Below, piece by piece: positions 34,938-46,087 of a stretch of 64,000 bases of DNA. The notes below the pieces were generated by a model that did not search any database, had not been told where the DNA came from, and worked only from the letters and a program-made list of their open reading frames with translations. Position 1 is the stretch's first letter. Each line of letters opens with the position of its first letter. The position numbers were made by a program, and so were the translations under genes. The DNA is from Timema cristinae (lineage: Eukaryota; Arthropoda; Insecta; Phasmatodea; Timematidae). The stretch is from positions 14,225,922 to 14,289,921 of the forward strand of contig JBCFYV010000024.1 of the NCBI GenBank assembly GCA_039000515.1, read 5' to 3'.

Positions 34938-35090
34938 CGCTATTATTATTATTATTATTAGCACCACGTCTTACTACCCGTTCGGGTTATACGCACTTAC
35001 GCTAATGTGTAATGGTAGGGTGATTGTGAGATGAAATGAAGGACCTACAGTTTAACGTGGAATCCGAACCACGGTGGTGACCTGTTGTTC
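34938..35090 (-). mobile_element. SINE-2, 3' half, reverse
   Basis: ATT repeats, then CACCACGTCTTACTACCCGT through GTAGGGTGATTGTGAGATGA to CGTGGAATCCGAACCACGG. The tRNA-like head is missing. Confidence 0.88.
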
Positions 35091-35369
35091 GCTATTGAAG
35101 ACAACAAGCTGTGATCCAAACATAAAGATCTTTACTAGCAAAATAATACAGCATGTTTCAAACTAATATTGAAAAGATTATATATTTTCTATTTTATCAT
35201 ATAGGCTTATATCAATGATGTATTGTATTTTTTTTTCATTAAAGGTTCTACTTACAATGTATTGAATATAAGTCGTTGAAATGAATATCTTCTATGACAC
35301 TACTTTGACAATGTAATTATTTTTCCCTTTTTAAAGCTTCGGCATTACTAAAATATTTACAAACAAATT

Positions 35370-36040
35370 TATTAGATATGTCAGTATGACTTAGTAAAAG
35401 TGAATGTTGAATAAGACAAGATAAAACATTGAATAAGAACACATTAAAATGTGAGTCAGGTTACACACACAATATTAAAATAATAACATATTAAAATTAA
35501 TTAACATAAATTCATAATGGATTATCGTTGACCAGATATAATGTTGAACTAATGTTACAATATAAAGAAAGAGTAATTAGAATAAGATTAGACTGTAAAC
35601 ATTGACAATTAATTGAGAAATAAATGAAAAGATATAAAAATAAAGTTTTTATTATTCCCATGCTCCTTATGCGGCATCCTAGAGATCAACACAACACAAT
35701 TAAGGCCATCTCTAGGATGCCGAATAAGGAGCATGGGAATAAGTTAAGAGAATAGAATTCAATAAAAACTTTATTTTTATATCTTTTCATTTATTTCTCA
35801 ATTAATTGTCAATGTTTACAGTCTAATCTTATTCTAATTACTCTTTCTATTGAAGCATTAATTCAACATTATATCTAGTCAACGATAATCCATTATGAAT
35901 TTATGTTATTTAATTTTAATGTGTTATTATTTTAATATTGTGTGTGTAACCTGACTCACATTTTAATGTGTTCTTATTAAATGTTTTATCTAGTCTTATA
36001 CAACATTCACTTTTACTAAGTCATACTGACATATCTAATA
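35370..36040. repeat. long inverted repeat (fold-back), arms about 320 bp, 21-bp loop
   Basis: The left arm (35370-35686) is the near-complement of the right arm (35708-36040), with a spacer at 35687-35707 only. The inner part, CCCATGCTCCTTATGCGGCA at 35658, pairs with TGCCGAATAAGGAGCATGGG at 35719. The outer part, TATTAGATATGTCAGTATGA, pairs with TCATACTGACATATCTAATA. A 20-bp stretch in the right arm (35741-35760) is unpaired, and there are few other differences. No open frame and no clear target duplication. Confidence 0.92.
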
Positions 36041-37559
36041 CACTTGTTTATATTTCACTCCTAAATATTTTGATATCTTTTCCAAGTATTGATTTATATT
36101 GAATTCTATAATCACAATTATATCTGCTTCCTTACTACAACTTCACCATGTTTTTCAAAAATATCTACATTTAGCTACACTAGTGGGATAGGTAAAATTT
36201 AGAGGAAAAGTACACTTATTTTCTTGGAGGTAAATTAGAATAAACTACCCCTTGCCAGCATTAAAATCCTTACATTATCTTCACCAACAAACCAAACCAA
36301 AACCTGCATTTCCACTAATGCTTGTTTTAATTATTATAAACTGCTTATGATAATGATTATATGCGACTAATATGTAGTAAAATAGAATCAACAAGCTCAG
36401 GGTTGCGGGAAGGTTTTATATTATGCCAGCAGCATTACAAGGCTGCCACAGTAAACCAAGTCAGCAAGAAGCTATCAGAATGGAATAGCCAAAAGGAACC
36501 TAAGCAGTAACTAGGTCTTTTTTAGCACTTTAATAGCTTACATTTCTATTAGAAATTCCCATCTTTCTACAATCATTAAAAGCCTTGAAAAAGTAAATAT
36601 AAAGCTAAAACCTCTATATTGTGACCCCACACAAAACACGCTGCGACCCCAGGTTGGAAACCGCAGCCTTATAACAGATTTGGAAGCAATATTTAACTAG
36701 TAAGTTCCCTAAGCTGTAAAACTCGCTCTTAACGGGGGAACTTATTTTTTGTTTAATGTAGTCTATTTAATTAAATGAAAAAAATTATAAGAGTTGTTAC
36801 AATGTAAGACAACTCTATTACCTCTCTTTCATCATTGTTGCTTCGAGCCTAAATTGCTTTCATGAAAGCCTATTTTAATAAACAATGAGATAAAATACAT
36901 CAGTTCAATTCAAACTAGTATGAATACTTGCTAGAAAAATTAATGTGTATTATAGAAGTCAAACACTAACCTCAAAGTCCTCATTTCATCAATCAGAGCT
37001 TTCGATGTTAAAATAATAAAATGTTGCGTAACATTCACTGCATTTATGCCTTCAAAATTTAATAAAACCCTAATTAAGGCATTGGCTATACAACATATGA
37101 TCATTTGAATCATAAAACTGTGACAATCTAGCAGCCACGAAAGTCACAACTAAAAACACTAAACCACAAATAAAACATTGAATGACAATGCTGCCACTTC
37201 AAGCATTGCTGGCTGAGTGAAATTTTGCTACTGGGCAGCTCATGTTCCCTTATGACTCGTTTCCATACCGCATGCAGCATACACTCACCGGCCGTTGTTT
37301 CTGCCTACTGACAAGGAGCTACTAGACTACTTGATTAACTAAGATTTCTACAATCTACTAAACAAGGAATTGGCTTTCAATGTTTGATGATTTTTGAAGT
37401 TGGGATTTTTTGTAGAGTAGGGATCAACAAATTTGGTTCAGAGTAAGCCTAGAATTTCCTCAACTCCAGATCTAATACCCAACTTTCAAGCTTTTAACTA
37501 ACATTGGGGAGGGGGAGACACCCCCAAACCCCATTGGCACGATGCCCCTGATTATGACT
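36041..37559. other. no firm feature; one possible hAT-like terminus
   Basis: GCTGCGACCCCAGGTTGGAA then ACCGC at 36640 resembles the inverted form of hAT ends (GCGGTTTCCAACC...GGGTCGC), but no partner was found. A minus-strand donor-like GTGAGTGTATG next to CGGCCG (about 37277-37292) has a weak acceptor 19 bp upstream. I do not call an exon. Confidence 0.35.
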
Positions 37560-37705
37560 AAGATGGGATGGGAAGATTACAAATTTAAATCACATGTAAA
37601 AAACCACTCAACTAAGATTAGAACCTTTGTGTACCAACTATAAATCTAATATTTTCTGAGAATGATGCCTTTCACCATGTGACCACTATTGTGGACCAAA
37701 ATTAA
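37560..37705 (-). mobile_element. SINE-3-like copy, reverse, decayed
   Basis: AACCACTCAACTAAGATTAG, then GAGAATGATGCCTTTCACCA and TGTGACCACTATTGTGGACC, match the complement of the SINE-3 head and B-box region. The tail is not visible. Confidence 0.55.
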
Positions 37706-37916
37706 ATCAAATACTATTTTTCAAATAAAGTAGAGGAGTTTAAGTTCTTTATATTCCAAAGTGAATTATTGAAATTCAATATTTCATTGACTTTGTATGT
37801 AGCTACCAACATATTTTTGACCACATAAAGGATGTAACTTCAGTTTTACTGTATTATACATTAATTTATAGCTCTATATTAACAAATTTTAACGTGATTT
37901 TTCTCTTTCTTTGCAG

Positions 37917-37936
37917 ATTTAATGTATCGTGACAAG
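37917..37936 (+). CDS. candidate 20-nt microexon
   Basis: A strong acceptor (TTTTTCTCTTTCTTTGCAG, 37898-37916) is followed 20 bases later by a strong donor (AAG then GTAAGAAAA, from 37937), with branch-site-like TTTAAC upstream. The exon would be ATTTAATGTATCGTGACAAG. Only the frame that takes one base from an upstream exon is open, and it reads LMYRDK after the split codon. It could also be a non-coding exon carrying an ATG. No neighbouring exon was found within the window, so chance pairing of splice-like motifs remains possible. Confidence 0.35.
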
Positions 37937-37943
37937 GTAAGAA

Positions 37944-37983
<40 letters not shown>

Positions 37984-39239
37984 AAAGCTATAAATCTTGA
38001 TAATTTGTTATCACGCAGATTATTTGTATTTAGATAGTAATGTTAATTTTTTAAGTGATATAATTAATATTAATCGGGTTTATTACATTTAAACCTAAAT
38101 TGAAAGATTTTATATTCCTTAAAACTATTAAATAATTTTATTTTTAGTTTAGAACATCTAAAGAAAAACGAGTCCAAAGCTTGTCCTAAACTTGTAGTGT
38201 ACGTTATAACTTTAATGAAACAAAGAAGAAAGGAAGTCTTGAAATGTGTTTTATCTTTTTAGACTGTATTAAAGGTAGACTCATTAATTAAACTTTTAAA
38301 TTATAAATTAAACAAGTTGCGATGTATTCATGAAACTTCGAGGTAAAACATTCAATAAGGTTAACAAAATTATAAAACCTACTTATTGAATACACTGATT
38401 CTTGTATTAAAATGTAATATTTTTCCTCAAATGAGATTAACATTCTAATAATTTCATAAGATTATTCATTATAAAATTATAAACTTAAAAACTATTTTAA
38501 TTTTGTTTTAAATGTGTTTATTTAACTCCTCAGTTTTTAATTATATATAATATAAATATATTCTGAGCCCTCAAGAATAATAATAACTTTATCTACGTAA
38601 TATAGTTATAACGTTTATGTTAAGTAATACTGAACAATTTGTGTCACTTTAAATATATGAAACTAATCTATCAATCAGTTATACAACATTATTATTTTAT
38701 AAAATATAAATAAAGAACAATATTTCAGGTAAAAAACATGAGAGAAAAATGCTTTTACATACATAAATTTGGTTGACATTTAACAAATCCATTCATGTAA
38801 ATTCATTTTACGAACCAACCTATATTTTTAGTAAAACAACACCTCCGCAGGAATTTGAGCTTTGTAAATTTGTCTTTAAGCGTTGATCAGTTTACAGATT
38901 CTCATTCAAACACAGTCACTATTTAATAAGTAGCATTTTCCCGCCGCATCACTATCATTAAACAATACCGCAATACACTAGACAACTTTAAGTGCTAGAA
39001 AAGAATGAAACTAATTCGAAAGAAATGTTTTATCTGCGCACGAATAAGAAAATAAGAAAATAAAATAAAAATATTATCACTCTTGCACAGCCTTAACGAG
39101 GATTCACGGACTCAGCTCACATCACCTGTCATCTTATGCACCCGCAATATCAGCTGCAGATTATGTTTACTGCTTACGCCTGGTTTTTTCTAAAATACTT
39201 TGCTAGCTGAGTACTCGTAGATATCATGTTGATGTTCAG
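37937..39239. other. AT-rich, intron-like
   Basis: Starts with a TA microsatellite (about 37949-37978). No further exon, SINE or tandem repeat seen. A GC-richer patch at 39100-39180 lacks convincing exon borders. Confidence 0.4.
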
Positions 39240-39425
39240 GTTATACGCCATGTACTAATTATGCTAATCTTAACTCTAGGACAGGCACAACATCCAGCCT
39301 CCGGCCATTAATTCATCACTGTGAAAGGGTAAACCCATAATAAATCTTTCAGCCATGATGGGAATCGAACCCGGGACCCTTAGCCTCCCCAAGCAGACAC
39401 GCTACTGATTGAGCTAAGATATTGG
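39240..39425 (-). mobile_element. SINE-4 copy, reverse
   Basis: GGACAGGCACAACATCCAGC (body) and the complement of a good B box (GGAATCGAACCCGGGA) followed by CAGACACGCTACTGATTGAG, the complement of a tRNA-like D arm. Confidence 0.8.
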
Positions 39426-39659
39426 AGAATATAAAGTTTACCGAGGTTCTCTAAAAATAAGAAGTACAACAGAAGAAGTCCCGTTTTGATCCAATGAGTG
39501 TTTATTTGAATTTATTGGCAACAAACAGACAGACAATTATCCTAAAAATGGATTATTTGGTAATCTTATAGTTTTCTTTATACCATCAATAAAAAAGAAA
39601 ACTATTAAAAAATTTAATTTGCAGAGCAACCATAGTTTTATTGTGTGTAACTTATAGAT

Positions 39660-40215
39660 TTACTATCGAACAAAAATAAGTACATTGAAAGAAGTACTCT
39701 ATAGAAAGCGCCCTATCACACCAAATAAAACAATGGTTCTGTTGATTTAATATCATGAAACAAAACTAAATGAACCTAATTCACAAGTAACAGCATGCAA
39801 TGAATGAAAACATATCTAGATACAAGATGAAAATGTAAGTACACTAAGAATGGTTTGTTACGTAGAGGCATTGTTCTAATGAACACCAAAAGAAGTGGCT
39901 TAAATTTACTATCAAAGAAACTAAATTATATATAGCTAATTTAAACACAAAACCATAAACTAACTGAAAAACTACCTAAATTTAAGTATCAAATGTAAAC
40001 ACACTAACAGTGGCTTAATTTCCTGGAATCATTGTTGCAATGAACACTAAAATGAAAAACTTTTTTGTTCATTATCGAAGTAACAAAACTAAATAGACAC
40101 AATGTAAATGCAAATATAAATATAAAATGATTGAAAGATATTTAAATTTAAGATGTAAATGTAAGCGCGCTAACAGTGGGTGGCTCTATTACTTGAATAC
40201 GTCGCTTCAATACAC
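39660..40215 (+). repeat. degenerate tandem repeat, unit about 162 bp
   Basis: Two landmarks recur with constant spacing. TGTAAGTACACTAAGAATGG-like text is near 39833, 39995 and 40158, with a weaker copy near 39672. ATCAAAGAAACTAAA-like text is near 39751, 39913 and 40075. Both give about 162 bp. A third landmark, GCATTGTTCTAATGAACACC, follows the first in each unit. About 3.4 units are present. No function is apparent. Confidence 0.7.
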
Positions 40216-40776
40216 AAGAACTGGACACAACACACAATCATTATAAGTTTTTTTATTGTAGAACAGGGTAATTTAACCTTAGTTTTATTTTTTCCAATAA
40301 TACCACTAAGCAAAATACATGTTAAAATACCTTATAAGTAATATGCAAACAACCTAACAATATCGATCAAGAATATTTTTTTAAATAAATTATATCTTCC
40401 AAACTGTTTCCAAAAACTGAGAGCTATGTTTGAGTCCAAATACTAAAATAGCAGCTCCGATCATTCCATTAGTAGATCTATTTTTGTATTCGCTTTTATG
40501 TTTTTAGCCAATTTTTTTTTATAAAAAGGATCAGAACTCACCGTTCCTCTTCTAATAAACCTTTATGTTATGTTTATGTTTGATGCACCATTAAATTTAA
40601 TAAACATTTTAAAAAGAGAATTAATGTACTATGAAGTGTATACATTTAAGAAACAACTAAGAAAATGTAAAAAAAAAGGTCTAATAATTTGTACACGTGC
40701 AACCAATTCAATCGCATATATAATTTCTTACATTTAGTAGTTTTATAATATATTATTTATGTATATATATATTTTT

Positions 40777-40821
<45 letters not shown>

Positions 40822-40967
40822 CAATATATATATAGCTATAAACGTCGGAACAATTAATACGGGTGCACAAGAATTTTGGAACAACTAATCCGAGCTCTGT
40901 AGTATTCTCACACGAACTGCGGGATAAAAATTAAATTCATAATGGCTTTGTTCAAAATGGAAAGTGA
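40216..40967. other. AT-rich stretch with long TA microsatellite
   Basis: Holds (TA)n at about 40784-40816 and a shorter TA run just after it. Nothing else recognised. Confidence 0.5.
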
Positions 40968-41217
40968 ACGTTAGGTTGGATTAAGTTAGGTTAGGGTAGG
41001 CTAGGTTAGGTTAGGTTAAGTTAGGTTAGGTTAGATTAAGTCAGGTTAAACTAAATTAAGTTATATTGGTTTAGATTAAGCTAGGTTATGCTAGGCTAGG
41101 TTTTAGTTAGGTTAGGTTAGATTAAGATAAGTTAGGTTACATTAATCTAGGTTAATCGAAATAAAGTTATATTAGACTAGATTAAGCTAGGTTATGCTAG
41201 GCTAGGTTTATGTTAGG
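40968..41217 (+). repeat. interstitial telomere-like (GTTAG/TTAGG)n array, degenerate
   Basis: Dense repetition of TTAGG in the G-rich orientation (GGTTAGGTTAGGTTAAGTTA), with variants TAAGT, TAGAT and TAGGC. TTAGG is the standard arthropod telomere unit. A longer phrase, ATTAAGCTAGGTTATGCTAG, occurs at 41074 and 41181, 107 bp apart, so part of the array was duplicated as a block. Divergence shows it is not a functional chromosome end. Confidence 0.88.
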
Positions 41218-41952
41218 GGTTAGGAGTTGAATGGGATTATAGGTTGTTCCGCAATTTGCGTGCGCCCTATTTGAATGCCTGCTTAAAGGTATACTTTACT
41301 CCCCAATTCTAGTGCGCCTATAAATATATGTTGAACTAAGTGATAGATTATAAACCCTTATCACTTCTGTCCTCCTCCCAAGGTGTTTGGATCACAGTGA
41401 TATCGGCACTAAGCAAAGTATGTGTAGCCATAACTATAAGCCATTATTTTGTATGACCCAAAACTGCCGCGTATACATCCAATGCAATTTTATGGCATAT
41501 GGTTGAGATAGGCTGTGGGGGGAAGATAAGAATGATTTATATTTACTGTCTGGTTTTTAGAAAATTAAATTTGACTGAAAACATATTATGTGGATACTCA
41601 TAATAAATACATTCTTTGGATAGTTGTTGTTTGTTAATATCCTATCTACAGCAAGTTTAATATATTTTGTAGCCCATATACTAAGTGGAATGATTAAGGA
41701 TATCAATAACATACCAAAGTGAACCCCATTTTAATACTTGTAAATTAAATTATGTATGTATTCAAACTAGCAATTAGTGTAATTAGTCAAGACTAGAGCC
41801 TGATTTATTAGTTTCACGTAATCAGCATTTGTATTTCATTAGCAAATTATGTTATTGATGAAACATAATTATATAAATTTATTGTTTGGATTTTTATTAG
41901 TTGACTACATTGAATATTTAGATCATATATATACATACATATATTATTTTGA
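41218..41952. other. no recognisable feature
   Basis: Sequence of mixed composition (somewhat GC-richer at 41380-41530) with no convincing gene or repeat family. Confidence 0.4.
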
Positions 41953-42200
41953 GCACCACGTCTTACTACCCGTTCGGGTTATTCGCTTATGCACTAATTA
42001 CGCTAATGGTTTTTAAGGATTAGGAAGGTTATATTTGGTAGAAGGTTACCCGACATTTCTTGGGGTAGAGTGGAAAACAATTTTGAATAAACCAGCCTCA
42101 GTACACCGGACCGAGATTCGAACCTCGATCTCTATCATTATAGGCAGTCTAGCCCACTGAAAGAATAGCGCGTTAGACTACGTGGCCAACGAATCGGGTC
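41953..42200 (-). mobile_element. SINE-3 copy, reverse, full length
   Basis: Tail complement CACCACGTCTTACTACCCGT, body GTAGAGTGGAAAACAATTTT, B-box complement GATTCGAACCTCGA, and head complement GCGTTAGACTACGTGGCCAA. Confidence 0.92.
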
Positions 42201-42374
42201 AATAAAATGATTTATATATTTGTATATTTCTATTTCTGATAGTATTAAGAATATAAATGTATCAAGAGAAGGACTACTTTGATTTGTTAAAATAAACCAC
42301 TTGGTAGTTAAGTGTCTCGTAATTTAATCTGATCACAGCTCCTTATAATAAAGCAAAGCCCTGTTTTCATTATA

Positions 42375-42614
42375 TTTAGTGCCGGTCTTTTGACTCCTGG
42401 ATAAATATTAATCTAGCCGATTTTTTTTTTTTGTCCGACCTATAACTTAAAACTGCATCTTATGACTGGCAGATAGCGTATATCGGCCAGATAAATACAT
42501 TTATCCATCACATCTTTATCGGGGGGTTTTAAGTACCCGATATCTTTCATCTGGTCGAAAACTGTAACCTCCCGATAGCTATTTTAATTGGGTAGTCATA
42601 ACACCGACCCTAAA
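42375..42614. mobile_element. possible MITE with imperfect 45-bp inverted ends
   Basis: TTTAGTGCCGGTCTTTTGAC at the left pairs imperfectly with the complement of the right end, TTTAGGGTCGGTGTTATGAC. Inverted similarity extends inward to about 45 bp. Length is 240 bp, non-coding, and no target duplication was identified. Confidence 0.5.
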
Positions 42615-43359
42615 GTGTTTAACCCATTATCTTAAGAACTTGTTAGATTTGGATTGATTAAAAAAATGCATTTCTTAGTATATATTATAAATGTGTAAAC
42701 ATTCTTATCTTGCTATTTTTAAACTATGTGTTTCACTATAATGTTTCATATTTACTTAAGTTCATTAGGTTGTGTGCATCTACGTTAGTATCAACTCTTT
42801 GTGCTAAATTTAAATTATATAACTAATGTTTGTAATAGTTTAAGTAAATGGGGTTTTAGTTGTTCATGTTGTTGTTTGGTTATTGTTGTCTAGCTGTTAT
42901 TTGTTTAGTTGTCGTTTATTGATGTCCAATTGGCAGGCTTTTATGGAACGAGTGCTAATAATCTCTTCTAGTTACACATTTTTCCTTTCCTTGTCGTCCT
43001 TAATGTTACACCATGTGAGAGTTTCCAACTTTATGCGTCCTATGTAAAAACGTTACTGTTCTATTTTCCCACCATATCTAGTGTTATTTTCCACTAATTT
43101 TGGCCATTTTTATCATTAAAATGTTACTAAAAACCTTTTATTTATGTCTTCATGTCAAAAATATGTATTTTTTAATAACTATATAGCAAGTAAGGTCAGT
43201 TCATATCACGTGTTAGGGTGATAAATATTCTTTGCGTAACTGATGAATATGGTTAATGGTTCTTTGTAATTTTCTAACTGCCAGAAAAAGGCTAAAGCTA
43301 CCGTATACCAGTCATATACATGCATTGATACCCCGTTATATTCACTCATCCTTACAAAT
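42615..43359. other. no recognisable feature
   Basis: T-rich sequence without gene or repeat family. Confidence 0.4.
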
Positions 43360-43555
43360 AACAAATCCATTTTTGTGGTCACATGGTCTAATGCATCACT
43401 CTCACGAGAGACTAAATTACGGATGACAGTAAGATCGGGGATAGAGGTTGAGTGAGGGTTTCTTTTCCTAAATGTTTTCAAAATCTCACTGTGAAAATGT
43501 GAGTGAATTTCCATTAAATTCAACCCATCATGATTCCTAGCTGAATTGTGTAAAT
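43360..43555 (+). mobile_element. SINE-3 copy, decayed, tail missing
   Basis: TGTGGTCACATGGTCTAATG then CATCACTCTCACGAGAGACT match the head, followed by a body with TCCTAAATGTTTTCAAAATC. A 145-codon minus-strand frame (43206-43643) runs through it. I regard that frame as chance, because its middle is SINE sequence. Confidence 0.7.
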
Positions 43556-45182
43556 ATTTAGATAGTATATATAGTATAGTAATATACAGTACACACAAAA
43601 AAAACAGTAACAAGATCAACATTGTTCCAATAGTGTAAAACATGGTAGATAAAACGGGGGAATCCTGAAAAAAGACGGGGAGTGTTTTGTTGTCAAGGTA
43701 AACAGGGAAATTCCAGGTAATTTAACAGAAACATAATGAAAATCAGGAGTTATACATATCTTTCCAAGAAAACAATTATTTTTCACCTTAATATTAAAAA
43801 TTGAGAGCTTTTGTTTCTCATTGCCTTCGAAATAAATTACTCAAACGTGGCATTCTATATAAGTTTGCTGTTTATATATGTTTTTTTGTCACATTCACAG
43901 TGTATTAAATAATGGTGGTGTTGGATTGGACACCAACAATTTGACTAAAACGTTGTAAATAAGAATATTAGGTACTTCAGAGAATATTAATTCAAATTAA
44001 TACAATAAATCTCTGGTATATTCGGTTCAGTTATCAGAGAAATATTACTTCCTAGTGAGAAGGATATTAAGTTTATCAGCTAGGTTAGTATAGCCTAATC
44101 TACCTTAAGAGGGAAATTGTGGTGTAAGGTAGTAGTGCCAAATCCACCTTACGGTATGCTGGTGCCAAATTTGGGATCGAAAGTCGTGCCCAGTCCACAT
44201 ATGCGCTATAAATCATTAAATACCTAAAATATTGAATACTTGAAAAAGAACTTAAACATGTATGTTTAATATAACTAACATATTTTTAATCATATATATG
44301 ATCAATGTAAAGTTTAATAATTAGGATAGTTGAATTTTTCTAAGGAAAATTATAAAAGTAGTTAGATCGGGTAAAATCGATAAAAGGTTGTTTGAAACTC
44401 CTGGAAAAGTCATGAAATGTAATACTAGAAACTATGAAACCAGCATTCACAAAACCCATGTGACTCACCCTGTATATGTCACAGACACGTATATGTGCGC
44501 TATAGAGTATTCACCCTCACTTGAAAACGATCCCAAGGCATTATCTCGTGTTTTCAAGTGACCTTGTTTCTCTTGTGTTTTGCTTCAGTCCAAAACTCTC
44601 AGCAAACATCTCACCCTTCCTTCCTCCTCAATAAGTCCGTGAACACCTGGCTAGAAGGACGCCCACACAGAAACGACATCCCCCCCCCCCCCCCCTTCAT
44701 TTCCCAAACCAACACAAGGACGCTTTGCAAAGTTTCTCCCGCGGAAATCGGTTTTCATCTTGCGCTCTGTCGTCGAGGTTTAATTACTTTGCAATTTGAG
44801 AAACGTTCCCATTACTTTTTTTTTTTAGGGGTTACCATTACCTTTAGAGGTTCTGTGGCTGATAGAACGTAATCTTCCATTAAAGATAAGGGTGTACTTT
44901 TTTTTATCTTACGTCAGCAAACATGATTATCATTTTTATTTTTTATTTTTTATTTTTTTTGGAATGGAATAACTTCCTTCAACAAGTCTTTGACGTAAGA
45001 TTCAGATTATAAGCGACGTTATCTACCATCAACGTGACACGTAACTAATTAGCACATTTTATCACCATCTCTAATTATGTTTAATGATAATAAATAGTGC
45101 GTTTGACTACTTTGAGAAATAATATTCTAGATTTATTTTGTCATTTTGTTTAGGTTTATTAAGAGAAGAACGAAAAATAAAC
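43556..45182. other. no firm feature; one acceptor-like site and a C run
   Basis: TGTTTCTCTTGTGTTTTGCT then TCAG ending at 44589 looks like a splice acceptor and is followed by a 104-codon frame (44558-44872). That frame includes a poly-C run (about 44681-44695), no donor was found, and no domain is recognisable. Confidence 0.35.
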
Positions 45183-45397
45183 ACCCGCTTCTGTTGCTGA
45201 ATGATCGATGACTCTAAAGCATTACTTTCGTGTTAGTCGGGGAGATCGGGGTTCGAATTTCGGCTGAGTCTAATGAGGTGTTTTTATAAATGTTTACCCA
45301 CTTTCCTACAAAGCAAATGTGGGTGACTACCTCAAAAAAGCATATCTCCTCAACCCTACTGCCTAAGAGTATTTATCATAAATGATTATAGTCTGAA
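45183..45397 (+). mobile_element. SINE-3 copy, first part, interrupted by SINE-1
   Basis: Head CTTCTGTTGCTGAATGATCG, B box GGTTCGAATTTCGG, and the body to about ATCATAAATGATTATAG. Its tail continues at 45651 after the inserted SINE-1. Confidence 0.8.
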
Positions 45398-45650
45398 ACC
45401 CACCTCGGTGGAGTAGTTAGTTAACGCACTAATCGTGTTGAGCTAGACTGCCTAGGACGGGGATATCGAAGTTCTAATATCTGTTGGGTGAACTAGGGGT
45501 GGTTTTCCCTAAATGGATTTTCCTTTTCCTCCATGCAAATGTGGGCTCACTTCCTCTAAATTTAACCGTCCCAATTCCTAATCCATTAGCATAATTAGTA
45601 CTTAAGCGTATAACCCGAACGGGTAGTAAAATGTGGTGCTAAATAAAATG
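45398..45650 (+). mobile_element. SINE-1 copy nested in SINE-3
   Basis: Head CCCACCTCGGTGGAGTAGTT, a mutated B box (AAGTTCTAATATC), and tail ACCCGAACGGGTAGTAAAAT then GTGGTGCTAAATAAAAT. Confidence 0.92.
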
Positions 45651-45695
45651 AAAAAATATACCCTGAACAGGAAGAAAGAGGCGGTGATGAATAAA
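45651..45695 (+). mobile_element. SINE-3 tail, second part after SINE-1
   Basis: ATATACCCTGAACAGGAAGA then AAGAGGCGGTGATGAATAAA is the tail belonging to the copy at 45183. The inner hairpin pair is T-A here. Confidence 0.75.
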
Positions 45696-45736
45696 TAATG
45701 AAAATAAAAATAAACGTGTGATTTTTAACGACTTGT

Positions 45737-45984
45737 TTTAGCACCAAGTCGTACTACCCGTTTGAGTCATAAACATATCTACTATATACGCTAATATATT
45801 AAGGATGAAAAAGGATGAACTTAGAGGAAGTATACCAGCATTTGAGTGGAGAAAGAGGAAAAAAATATTTAGGAAAAACACCTTTTGTACAACCCACCGG
45901 AATTTGAACTCCAATCTCCCCACTATCATCAGGTTAGTCTATTCTGAGAGAGAGGCCTTAGAACATTCAACCACCGAAGAGGAT
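45737..45984 (-). mobile_element. SINE-3 copy, reverse
   Basis: Tail complement CACCAAGTCGTACTACCCGT, body GAGTGGAGAAAGAGGAAAAA, B-box complement GAATTTGAACTCCAATCTCC, and head complement GAGGCCTTAGAACATTCAAC. Confidence 0.88.
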
Positions 45985-46087
45985 TTTTAGAATTATATGT
46001 ATATATATTCATAGTGTACGATTCTATCTGTACATTTACACTAATTTAATAAAAGTGGTAAATAGATCATTTTGAGGTTATACTTAC

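Noticed and set aside
37277..37310. Possible minus-strand 19-nt microexon with donor CCG/GTGAGTGT
   Set aside because: The acceptor (CTCCTTGTCAG) is only moderate, the exon contains no supporting frame information and no neighbour exon is visible. Weaker than the candidate at 37917.
39090..39185. GC-richer patch with donor-like CAG/GTGATG on the minus strand
   Set aside because: No usable acceptor, and the frame would be 14 codons only.
43206..43643. 145-codon minus-strand open frame, one of the longest unique frames
   Set aside because: Its middle is a decayed SINE-3 copy, and it shows no domain. It is a chance frame.
44558..44872. 104-codon frame after an acceptor-like site
   Set aside because: It contains a poly-C run, has no donor, and its composition is not coding-like across the run. 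It is kept only as a note in the description of that stretch.
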